From contig KL647290.1 of assembly GCA_000727475.1 (NCBI GenBank), positions 4,661,736-4,725,735 of the forward strand: a DNA stretch of 64,000 bases. Direction: 5' to 3'. Every line of letters begins with the position of its first letter. Position 1 is the stretch's first letter. Shown here piece by piece: positions 1 to 10,364 of this stretch. Source of the stretch: Sarcocystis neurona (lineage: Eukaryota > Apicomplexa > Conoidasida > Eucoccidiorida > Sarcocystidae). A model generated the notes under the pieces. It searched no databases. It saw only the letters and a program-made list of their open reading frames with translations, and was not told the origin of the DNA. A program made the position numbers and the translations under genes.

Positions 1-2
1 CT

Positions 3-152
3 CTCGCCGCGACAGCCGAGGAAACGAGTTCCTTTCACGCACTGCAACAGCAGCAGTTGCCACGGCAGCACGAGCCGCAGCAGCAGCAGCAGTTGCCACG
101 GCAGCACGAGCCGCAGCAGCAGCAGCAGTTGCCGCAGCAGCAGCTGCCGTAG
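3..152 (+). CDS. Possible 3' end of a Gln-rich protein gene (partial)
   Basis: Frame 3 is open from the left edge and ends at TAG 150-152. It reads about 49 residues, starting with a non-repetitive Glu/Thr/Ser stretch and then a 12-residue repeat of the type LPRQHEPQQQQQ. The other two plus frames are also open through the repeat (poly-Ala and poly-Ser readings), as expected for CAG/GCA repeats, so the coding frame cannot be proven. I prefer this frame because its non-repeat start looks protein-like and because Gln runs are common in Eimeria-type proteins. It could equally be non-coding repeat DNA. Confidence 0.22.
   Translation, partial: LAATAEETSSFHALQQQQLPRQHEPQQQQQLPRQHEPQQQQQLPQQQLP
52..148. 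repeat. 36-bp tandem repeat, CAG-rich
   Basis: A unit of about 36 bp (ttgccacggcagcacgagcc followed by a CAG run) occurs two full times and then decays into CAG/CTG triplets. The period is a multiple of three, so one frame stays open across it. Confidence 0.75.
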
Positions 153-322
153 CAGCAGGAGCTGCAGCAGCGGTACTTAGCCCCGCAGGGGCGTGTGTGT
201 CGCGTGGAATGAGATGAGATGCAACGGCCTTCTCAGCAGCCGCAACAGAAGTGGCAGCAACAGCAGCGATGCCTGTGGTGGGCGAACGCCCTGTGATATT
301 TTCTCTGCTGTTTTCGACTGCT

Positions 323-509
323 GCTCCTGCTGTTGCGTCAGCTGGTGCTCCTGCTGTTACGTCAGCTGGTGCTCCTGCTGTTAGTGCAGCTGCTGCTCCT
401 GCTGTTGCGTCAGCTGGTGCTCCTGCTGTTGCGTCAGCTGGTGCTCCTGCTGTTGCGTCAGCTGGTGCTCCTGCTGTTAGTGCAGCTGCTGCTCCTGCAG
501 TTGCTGCAG
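323..509. repeat. 24-bp minisatellite, seven full units
   Basis: Seven consecutive 24-bp units start at 323 (core gctcctgctgttgcgtcagc) and a partial eighth unit follows. Two units carry the variant ending gttagtgcagctgct. On the plus strand one frame is open across the whole array (251-697) as an eight-residue repeat AGAPAVAS. On the minus strand the units read QQEHQLTQ but the variant units bring in a stop. No splice context or domain decides whether it is translated. Confidence 0.85.
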
Positions 510-2074
510 GTGCTGCACGCGCTTCTCCACGAGTGCCAAAGCGCGAGCACCAGCACCCCACTAGCCGTCATGGCCGCAGCAGACTGCGACAGCGCTGTCG
601 ACAGAGGAACCACGTGGGACGCACAGGCGGCAGCAGCAGCAGCGACACCTGCAGAGCTGACTGCGTGGAAGAATCTCTCAGTAACAAAGAGAAGTAGATA
701 CCACGTAAGCTTCTCAACAGGCAACGCTGTCGGCCTTACCCGCACTTCGCCTCTACACATATGCAATCGTACACTCGCATATATATATATATATATGTTT
801 ATTCCATAGCGCACGTATATATGCGTGCTTTCTCACCCTCGCTTTGAATGTGTAGGTGCAAAGACATGTGTGTTGTGTTCTCATAGATGTGGCAGCTGTC
901 TCTCTGTCGCTGTCTCTCTCTATACATACATGTACGTATACATTTATACATATATATCGCTATCTCCACCTAAATATATATACGTATGTTTACACATATG
1001 TTGCTCTCTCTCTCTCATATATATATATATATACGCGTGGGCATTCGTGTGGACGTCAGTATTGATGTCGAGACGAAGGTGTGTGCACGCGTGCATCTGT
1101 CTGCGTCTCTCCTCTGGCAGGGTCTTGCAAGCATTAGTACTTGCTGGTAGCCTGCGCCCCGTAGCTGCTGTGTCTATTCATACCCAAGCCTCCCTTCATT
1201 CAAGCAGATTTGTGTGTATATCTGTATCTGTGTAGAGCGCGTGCGCCTCCGGTAGATGTACGTGCGTCAGAAGAGAGTGCCTCTGCAGAGCTGTTGAACG
1301 ATATGACGGTGTGACCTCCGAAATCCGCTGCGTAGAAAGCGCCAAAGTGACAACTGATTATCACGCCGCACGTCTTGCTGTCTCCAACCGTGCTGCTGCG
1401 TGCAAATTTTGAAGAGGTCCGGGCAGATTCAGAGCTTCACATCTGAATATATTCGGCAGATAGAGAATATTTCTGGGTCGGTAGAGATGTTGACTATTTT
1501 GGTGTCCTAACCACTGGAAACGGAGGATATAGGAACCTTGCGTTAGAGGTGTTGGTGGTGGCTACATGGAAGACGGAGGCCAGGGAATTAGAAGTATCGA
1601 GATGCAACAACTGATCTCGAAGCAACGCGCAGGAACCAAAGTTGAGCCATTCAGCTCTTCAAAGCAAGAGCTTTGTCCGAACGCTGTACGAAAATGAACG
1701 TGTGTGCGATGAGACCCCCTCGCACGAGCCGTGTACGTGAATGGCGCGCAACTGTGTGGGCCATGTGGAAGCAAAGCCTGCGCGTTATTCCTGGTGCGTC
1801 GTGTTAGGTAAGGAGCCGTTTTACTTGGAAAAGTGAACAGTAGTACCTACATAACGGAACGTCCATGCTGAACCTATTAAGAGCTGTCTCTACTGCGTGT
1901 ACTGTACCACCCGTGCTCGCCTGCAAGCAAGAGACAGGTCAACCCAGATTTCTACAGTTTTCCGCTTAACTGACGTAATAGTCATCGGCACGACAGCAAC
2001 AGACCGTTACCAGCACGCCGGCAGACGTGCTACATTTGACGTACTGAAGACAGGATGCCCATGCTGACAACGTG

Positions 2075-2111
<37 letters not shown>

Positions 2112-2482
2112 AGGTGCCCCGTATGAAAGTCGCAGCCTGCAGGTGGTTCAATCCACACACTTCAGGCCTCCTGTGTACCATCGTGACGCAGCGTCACGAA
2201 GACGACAGCGCTAGTGCGAAGTTTCGAGCCGCCTTGACGCAAGTGTGATGCTTGGCCTCAATCGTAGTATTCAGAGGCTTCGCCGTCGACCGCGGCCACG
2301 CGTGTGCGCTCCTTTCATGTACTCCACACACAGAATGTGCACAGGAACGAGTTTCAGCAGAGGCAACCCAATGGAACTCTCGTTAAGTTTATCCCCTGCT
2401 TGTTTTCCTCGTCAGTACTCTTCGTAAAACAATCTTCACGAAAGTTTGTAACTGCTTTCCCTGCCACTCCCTGCTGTCTAAC
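510..2482. other. Unassigned stretch with microsatellites
   Basis: I see no gene here. The stretch holds a TA run (779-796), CT/TA-rich low-complexity sequence (about 900-1035, with a TA run at 1017-1034) and a GT run (2077-2109). The open frames present are short and low in complexity. Confidence 0.5.
2077..2109. repeat. (GT)n microsatellite
   Basis: About 16 uninterrupted GT dinucleotides, lying 3' of the minus-strand Man1-like gene. Confidence 0.9.
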
Positions 2483-5400
2483 TTACAAAACGCTGCTCCG
2501 GCCACGGACCACACCAGCGGCACCGTGCGTTGATTCACCGTCTCCGTGAGCGGCATCTGAGTCTGTGAAATTTCGCCCAGGAGTCTTCCGTTGCATATCG
2601 CTAACTCGCGCCAGAAAGGCACTAAAGGAGAAATCAGTCGACGGCCTTGAGCTCGCCCTTCGCAACGATGCACATTCTCGGGGTAAATTGAGGTCGGCCG
2701 TTTCAGAGCCAGAGTTGTTGCTGTGGTGACAGAGTTTGTTTACTTCCGTCATCCACTGAGAGTCTGTGGCTTGCCCAGTGACAGCACGCTGCCCCAAGCA
2801 CCCCGCGTTGCTTCTACTACACGATAGGCAATGGTTTTTTCTGCTATCGCTAAGAAATGGTGAAATAGCCTCTCTGTAGTTCAACAAATCAGCTGTGGCT
2901 GTCGCTGCCGAGCTGCTTCTAGTAGATGCGGCGACGCCAGAACCTGGAATAGACGCCCTACATCTCATCGTCAACATGCAGGCGTCAGCTTGCTGGACGC
3001 TCCTTGTAGCTTCAAAATCGTTACGTGCATGGTTAGGCTCACATTTTTTCGAGCTACACGCATCTACATGTGCACTTGGTCTTTGGCGTGAGGCACAAGA
3101 CGAAGACAGACGTTGAAACATGCTGGAGTGTGGAGAGAGCAAAGAATGCGCTGCAACAGCCGGGGTGTCGAACAAGCCAGAAGTCGTTTGACAGCTATTA
3201 AGAGAAGTGCTCAATCGTTCGGCCTGCACGTTAGCTAGCGCTTGAGGACAGCACGTATTGGTTCTGGTGCTGTCTGCTGTAGTGTGCTGATCATGTGGAC
3301 TGATGGATTTTCCGACCCACCAGAAGTTTTGCCCCTCGTGGCTGACTGTCTGCACGCAGACGCTTTTGTTATGCAGCAGTTCAAAACACATTGCGTCAAC
3401 TTCTTCAATATTGGTCGCTGTGCGCTGCAGCCACCAGCGCAGCAAGCTAAAGCGGTGAAAGGCTGTATGCTGCACTAGCAGCTGGGATAAATGAGCAGAC
3501 GAGCACCCGCAGTACACTACAGGAATGGCATCAGACTCTGCATTTATCGTTGATTTTATCAGCATCTGCTGCTCACCTTGCTGCTGCTGCATCAACGTGA
3601 GCAGCTGGCGGCGCAGGTAAAAGCGTCGTAGCCAGACGGCGACAGGGATTGCCAGGGCAGAAAGAGCTATTATGAAAACAGAAAGGGGGACAAGCGTGTT
3701 CATGAAGATAAGGCGGAAAGTGCAAAAAGGTGGACGGAGCGCGTGCGGCCCCACGTAAGTGTAGGAGTACGTAATGCCCTGCGAACGCCGTTGCTCCTGC
3801 AGAAAAAAAGCCACTACGTCATCGTGGCTCACGCCGCTGGACGCTGAGGATGTAGAGACGTCATCACGGGGAAGTATCATGGATTCGAAAGAGTACTGCT
3901 GCTTGACCTGTTTAGAAAAGACGACACACCACATACGTCAACTGCATGACGTGGCGCACGTAACGATGACGTACTGAGAAGTCAGGAAAGTGCACACACG
4001 TTTGCTCGGAGCCCTCTACTAAGCAAAAACTGCAGCTCCTACGAATTCTGCTCGAATTCTGTGTGACAACTCACGCCGAGCACGAACTTGTCCGAGTTTT
4101 GTGCTCATACATGTGTCTACGAGATTATACTCGGGACACACCGTACACGTGTCGCCCGAGTCACGTACGATGCCGCATGTGGGTACGCACTTACAAGTTC
4201 ATCTTTATGAACCAGATCACCTATAAACGCTGCGTAATTCTATCATAATCAAAGCCGACATACCTCTACATTCAGTCGCAGCGCTGCCTTCTTCTCGAGA
4301 AACCGATCGAATACGAACGCATAAACACTGTCGTCCTTCAGTTGCTCGCGAAGCTCTTCAGACTGCAGCAGTTCCCATCGAGTCATGGCGCCGTCAGTCG
4401 CAGGGGGAAGATTTTTGCCATTTTGTTTTTGCCGCCTGCTGAAATCGTTCTTCTGCAACTCTGTGGAGTTGAGGCACGATTGCCCTGCACACAGGTCGAT
4501 ACGACAAAATCATGCGCGACGAATTCCGAGATGAAGGATTCAGCTGCTGTCTCCAAACTTGCAGGAGCCGGTAATACACTCAAGCGGACGGAAGCGACAA
4601 TAATACACACGTCACTAAGTGCTTTTGGACTGCTACGCGACAGTGTACGTTCTGTGTTGTGATACGTTTATATCATTGTGTTCCAGTGCCTTGCGAACCA
4701 AGAACACTGCGGAATATTAACAGCAGGTTTTGCAGCTAGTTCACTTCTGTCGGCTAAGGTGTTTGGCCGCAGCAATCGACGTATCGGATTCACTTCTGTC
4801 GACTAGGGGGGGTTTGGCCGCAGCAGTTGACATGTCGGATTGAGAAAACACAGAAGTAATTGGGTTACCATTGGGGGAGATCTTGTCACAAATTGGTGAG
4901 CCACACTGAGCGTCACCCGCTCTTTTCCTTAACAGCAGGAGGATGCGTTCCACCACTTTTTCCGCAGCACGTTTTGCCACAACGTTTTCCACGCAGACAT
5001 CACCTTCGTTCAGCTCCCTTCGAAACAGCTTCTTCGCCACATGGGACACAGTTGTAAAGATGGAGCTCCTTGCAGCTGTCGTCGCGGAAACGCGAACGTA
5101 ATGCGGCAAGCACTTCATATGGCCGCCGGCGCAGACGGCATGTTCCGGACAGGCGTGACAGTCAATTTTCGCTGTTTGTCGTCCCGTAATTCGTGTCAAA
5201 TCTTCCGCAGGTAACGGCAGTAACGACAGGTCGTCCACAACAGGTAACTGTGACTTTACTTCGAGTGGTCGCGACTGTTGGCAGTAGCGAATGTAGTTGG
5301 TTCGTGCGGGGCTCCAATCGTAGGACAGCTGGGTGAAGAGGCGGGAGGAAGCTTGACGAAGGGGCGTTAACAGAAGAAGCAGGAGCAGGGAGAGCGCGAC

Positions 5401-6831
5401 GTACGTAAATAGCAGCAAGAATGTCAACGGTGCGGCCAGCGCTGGCGGTATCAACGACACTTTCTCCTTTATCAGAGCTAACAGGGAAGCAAAGAAGGAA
5501 GGCAGGGACGAAGGCTCGGAAGGGGGGGTTTTCTCCGTAGAAAAGAAAATATACGGAAACAGCCGGCGAAGTACCCTGCATCTCTCCTGTGGGGGGTAAG
5601 AAGAAAATGGATCAACCGCTTCTGAGAAGGCCAACGGTGCAGGTGAAAATGAAGAGGGAACCTGAAATAGTCGACGACGAGGAGCGCGCCCGTACAAAGC
5701 AGCAGGATAAACCGGGGTCCGTCAATGAAAAAACACACCCCATAGTGAAAACACCAGCACAGTCGCGTGATCTACACATAATATAAAGGAAAGACGGAAT
5801 GTGTGTCAAGGCCTGTAGTTTGAAATGTGTGCACGAGGCATCCGGGGCACTAGGCTCTCTGCAAGCGCTGAACGGTCAGTGGCGTACCACAAGCGAGTTT
5901 GGAATCCCGAAGATTTCGTTGCTGGTGAACCGAAACAATTTAAAGTTCTAAGGAGCATGGCAGGGTCATATATTCTTTATTATAAACCGTGCAATGGAAT
6001 AGCTCTTCATCTGAGCAGTGCTGGGGTATCTTGGCACATGTTGCTACAAGGGATTTTAGATGTTGGGGTACACAGAAGGTCAACAACAAAGAAGAGGATA
6101 AGCACTGCTTAGTGCGCGACCCATTTAGCGTAAGTGGACTCCCACACTTTCAGCACCTTCTCGCCTCATACAATTCAATTATGTGCCTTTGTTGACCGGA
6201 ACATGTTGAGCTGTACACTTACCGTCTTCCCGGCTACATCCGGGTCAAAACTACCAGTTTCCGCGCTCCCTGGAGTCGGTGCTGCGGCCACTTGCGCCCT
6301 CTCCGCATGTAGACAAGGGCTGCTACTGGGGATAACCTGACCCGTATCTTCAATATCTCGACGTGCGACGTCCTTCTTTCCGACAGAGTTGTCCTGCCTT
6401 CCCCCATCTCCCTTGGCATCAACTCCGCTGCCGCTACTGCCACCGGTGTCGCTTCTGCTGTGACTTCTGCTGCTGTCACGACTGGTGGTTCTCTTGCTAC
6501 TGAGTCGTCCCGCACGGTGGCGCGACACATTTTTTGTATTTGTACGGCATCCCCCCCCAGGTCTCTTTTTTTTGGTCAAGGGATCTGATGTTGGTTGTCG
6601 AACATGGACACCACTGTCACTGGAAACTGCACCTGCGGCGCAGCTTGTGTTCAGCTGCTGAGCTTCACTGTCTTGTTGAAGTGCGAAGTGAGCAGAACAG
6701 CCATGCCCAGCCTCCGGATCATAGCTGCTAGAGTTCCGTATTGACCTTCGTCGAACGCGATGTTGCCTGTGACCTGGAGACGCTCGTGGCTCTTCGCCGG
6801 CGGGAGAAGGACCAACAGATCGTCCCTCCAT
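2483..6831 (-). CDS. Man1/Src1/Heh-type inner nuclear membrane protein (MSC domain)
   Basis: Four exons (6831-6223, 5661-4869, 4460-4264, 3907-2483) agree in phase (0, 1, 0) and give 1,007 residues. The ATG at 6831 is the first in frame. Residues 1-203 are basic and Ser-rich, as expected for a nucleoplasmic tail. The first membrane segment is about 277-301. A luminal domain follows with Cys371, 374, 380, 387, 426 and 456 in the spacing of the Man1-Src1 C-terminal (MSC) domain, including CxxC and a helix ending in GDAQCG. The second membrane segment is about 602-626, and the C-terminal tail is long and Ser-rich. Known family members sit in the inner nuclear membrane and tether chromatin or take part in nuclear-pore quality control. 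I see no LEM or HeH motif at the N-terminus and no C-terminal RRM. Donors are strong (GTAAGT, GTATGT). The least certain junction is 4868-4461; introns inside the last exon cannot be excluded. Confidence 0.72.
4740..4839. repeat. Two-copy direct repeat of about 50 bp
   Basis: Copies at 4740-4788 and 4789-4839 share a start (ttcacttctgtcg) and a core (tttggccgcagca). In the gene model they fall in the second intron of the Man1-like gene. If that donor were not used, they would code a repeated SDxSxAAAK motif before a stop at 4741. Confidence 0.7.
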
Positions 6832-9262
6832 GTTGAAGATATTCAAAAAGGGCTCCCGCACTTTCCAGACACGCGGCACTGAAAACAGGAGCAGATTTGG
6901 CAGAGTTCCTAACCCAAAAGGACTGCACCGATTGCCCAAAGAAGACTCTTGCTGTTCCTGCAGGCCTGGCTGGTCGCTTGAGAAAGACAAGTCAACAGGG
7001 AGAGCCTTGCCAGCGAAACAATAGTTCTAGGATGGAGGTGGGACACCGGCGCGGTGACACGCAGGCAAAGATCTTGTTCTTCGACAATGTCCCTCACGCA
7101 GTGAGAGAGTGGCAAAGGGACAGCACAGTTTACGCTACGTGGACTTTGAAGAGGGTGTGAACTCTCATTTAAACAAACGAGAAGTTCAGCAGCAAACAAG
7201 GCAGCTGCGATCATAATCTGCTTGTTTACAAAGTTCTAAAAAGGAGAACAAGAATAAAGATCTAAAAAGCAGGACGAGAATCAAAAAGGATATGGATACA
7301 TAAATATATACACATGTATACCTGAGTACCTGTGTTGACTGCGGGGCACGTCAGTACGTAAAATACTATTTCCGCGTACGTACAAACACGTGGTTCAGCA
7401 ATGAATGGACGTCATGCGTCCAACACGGCAAGTGGTTTTGGTAATTTGCGGCAGGCCACCGTAAGCAGCTTGACTCGCTCGTAATCTAAACGTGGGTGTG
7501 TCAGAACTCGACAGCTGACACGGTAAAAAGAAAGCTCTTGCGAACAGCATGGTGCAACAGTTGTTATTTCCGCGTTTGGCAGCGCGGGGGCTCCGCATCA
7601 AACACATGTACCTACAAAGCTGGTATGCAAAAGGATGCCGAAGATACCGTGGTAGTGGACGGCACGCGGACGCTGTCACGTAGATGCATGTATGACGTCG
7701 CGGGCGCACAAAAAACAAAAACATTGTCGTGACCTACTGCCTCAACCGCAGCAGCAGAAGCTTCACGCTCTCACGCATTTGGTACACTGTGAAAAAAGGT
7801 GTAATCATCCAACAAACAACATTCTACCTCAAATGCAACGCTAAAATTCCCCGTCGGTAGATATGCATCACCACGTAGGAGATAGGTCTCCACATCTCAT
7901 ACCTTCAACTAAAGATTGCCACACTTCACCATAATCCTGTGTCCGCACACTTGGCGCTCCTGAAGAAACCTAGAGAACTCTAAGGGAATTTAACAGTAAC
8001 GGCTAGAAAGACGGATGCAGAAACTGAGAGAACTCTTAAAGTTGAACAGTAACGGTTAAACAGACGGATGCACAACGATCGCCATCGTACGTGTCAAACA
8101 TCTCAGCCAAGCTCTCTGGATCTGCGTCAGAAGGGGGAATTCTGGACAGGACCGCCGTAGAGGTTTGGGCAAAATTGACTGTCGCACACAATGCGTAGCT
8201 CTATATATATAGTAGCTGTCGTCATGCCGAGAAATGCAAAGACGACTGCCAAAACTGGAATGGGGCTACTCACGATAAAGGGCTCGATTGAACGTGACGC
8301 TGCACGCACCCGTGTACTACATGTTGGGGGCGCAGCGCGTGTGTAGCCCAGGCTGTTGCCGCTGACCCACAGCGCTTGTCTTGACGGTTCGCGGACGCGC
8401 TTTATGTAGCAGCTTGTGCGACAGGCTATCGGAGCTGAGTGTAAAGAACTAGGAATTTGCATTCGAACGAAGTATGAGAACAGATCTACATGTTCAGGAA
8501 CAGTGGACGTTGCTGTGCAGATCGAGAAACGGCACCGAAAACGGACCTTTCCTCCTTCTGTGCATCACAACGAGGTGGTATTGTCTTCTCGCAGTCACGC
8601 TGGAGGGCGACTTGAGACCTGCACGCAAGTGTGGGCTGGGGGGGGGCCACAGCGAACGGTTAAATGCGTGATTTCTCGCGAAAGAGACACTCAGAGCCCA
8701 CCAACTACGATCGAGGCACTATCAGGCCACTGTACGATGTGGCTGATACAAGGCTAGGTTGGCAAACAGCAGTAAGTGTGCGACGGCGGTACATAGAAAG
8801 CCTGTCGGCTGGCGCAGAGGATCGCTAGTCGAAAACGAGTTCAGCGCTGCACGGACCGGGTTGTCCAAGTTGCACAGAAGTTTGTCTAGAGAATACCATA
8901 GAATGAAACTTCATCGTGTCCTGTAGTAGGACTAGAGATGTTCATTGACAAGATGAGCGTTTATTCTGCGTGTGTATGCACACATACATGGCTCTAGTGG
9001 GTGTATGGAATTTTCGCCCCCAGGGAAGATCTCAGGTAATGCCGCGGGAGGACGTGCCCTCTCTTCCAACGAAGGTGTCCCCCGCGTCGCCTAAACCTCT
9101 TACACTTGACCTACTGCAATAATGCAGCAATCACAACCAAAAGCTTCTTTCAGACAACTTCCGACCACGCGCAGTCAACGAGTGCGACGCTACGTCCGCG
9201 CGCACGGTTTCACAGAGTCTTGTGAGCAGCCGCGGCGGCTGCCACCGAGTGTCCGTCCGCAG
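6832..9262. promoter_or_regulatory. Divergent intergenic region
   Basis: This lies between the start of the minus-strand Man1-like gene and the first recognised exon of the plus-strand NDK/AK gene, so both promoters should be here. I could not identify a core promoter motif. It holds short frames only, among them a minus frame at 8127-8462 with one hydrophobic stretch that I cannot support as a gene. A first non-coding or short coding exon of the plus-strand gene may also be hidden here. Confidence 0.45.
7972..8072. repeat. Two-copy imperfect direct repeat of about 47 bp
   Basis: Copies at 7972-8019 and 8027-8072 share agagaactct, aacagtaacgg and agacggatgca. They sit in the divergent intergenic region, so they could be a duplicated regulatory stretch or a chance local duplication. 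Confidence 0.75.
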
Positions 9263-10364
9263 AATTGAAGAATCTGTGTAGCTGGAGAACGATGGCGCTT
9301 ACCCACTGTGGAGAAGGAGCGTTGCTCCTAGTCCTACCAGGCGTCGTACGCTTGGAAAAGGTAACGTCATCTTCTGACGTGGAACAATCTAAACGACGTG
9401 CACATACCATCTTCAATTCCCAGGAATACGCAGACATAATATGATCTCGGCAACTGTTGTCAAATGAAACGACAACTGGGCACGTCGCACGATAAAGTGG
9501 AGGGCTTTCGTTTTGTTGACCGGATTTGTGTACTGATAGGTACGCGTGGACCCGTGACTCTTGCAATGCTCGCACGTGCGTTTCTCCGCAGGTGCCAACA
9601 ATAGTTGACTTTTTAATGGACAGAGACTTCGACGTGATCAGAGAGAAAGATCTCTGGTTCACTTACGTAGGTCTCCACCCCAAATGAGAGCGCTGAGGCG
9701 AACGAATTGTTTCATCCGAGTGTATAACCCGTAGCGCCTGACGACGATATGCCACAAAGGGCTTTCTCGTTTCTCTGGTACGCCGCAAGTTTGCGTAGGC
9801 AGTGTGAACAAGAGGAGGCGCTTTTTTGTTGTTCTACAGGAAGACGCTGTTGATTTCTCCAAAGACACCGACCTTCCGAACGGACACTTGAGCTTCATCA
9901 CACACCTGTGCTCGGGCCAGGCACATTTGTTGATACTGCAACATCCCTGCGGTGATAGCGTGGCAAAACTAAAAGATATCCTGGGCCCGTGTGCGGTGGA
10001 AGACACTGTACAAAGCCAAAATCCGAAACAAGAAACGTAAGACGTTAACGATTGTGTCGCCTCCTCTGCGCAAACCTGTGCAGTACTGTGTCACAATGCT
10101 GAATATCAGCTAATAAATGTACGTGGAACAAGCAGCCTGTTTCGCAGTGCACAGCCACCGTCGTTTGCGTTTGCCTAATTATTCTCGCACGTGTACAACA
10201 ACTGACGCATTTCATCAGCGTGTCTGTACGGTTTGATGCTTTTTCCCTTCTATTCGTACGCAGCTTACGAGGGCTCTTTGCCACGGAAGACTGCTTTTCG
10301 GGCTTCTACTGCAGCCCTAGCAACTGGGCGTTCCAACGGGACTTGGAGTTTTTCTTTCCCTGTT
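9263..10364 (+). other. NDK domain 1 (four exons, His lost)
   Basis: Exons 9263-9360, 9592-9666, 9840-10036 and 10264-10364 join in phase (0, 0, 2). The KPD strand of a normal NDK reads VLPGVV, followed by VPTIVDFLMDRDFDV (the helix and strand after KPD), HLSFITHLCSGQAHLLILQ (normally the FmTSGPVVA strand) and SLRGLFATEDC. At the place of the phosphorylated His the sequence is FYCSPSN, so His is replaced by Tyr and the domain should be inactive. Confidence 0.72.

Noticed and set aside
1..180. Telomere or CRISPR-like array at the left edge
   Set aside because: The units are CAG-rich 36-bp tandem copies without spacers, typical of coding or intergenic minisatellites in coccidia.
8127..8462. 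Minus-strand frame with a hydrophobic segment, possibly a small membrane protein
   Set aside because: Low support: no ATG in a convincing place, no family and a position in a divergent promoter region.
7000..9262. A thioredoxin domain before NDK1, as in NME8
   Set aside because: I searched the plus frames for a WCxxC-type active site with a suitable fold and saw none.
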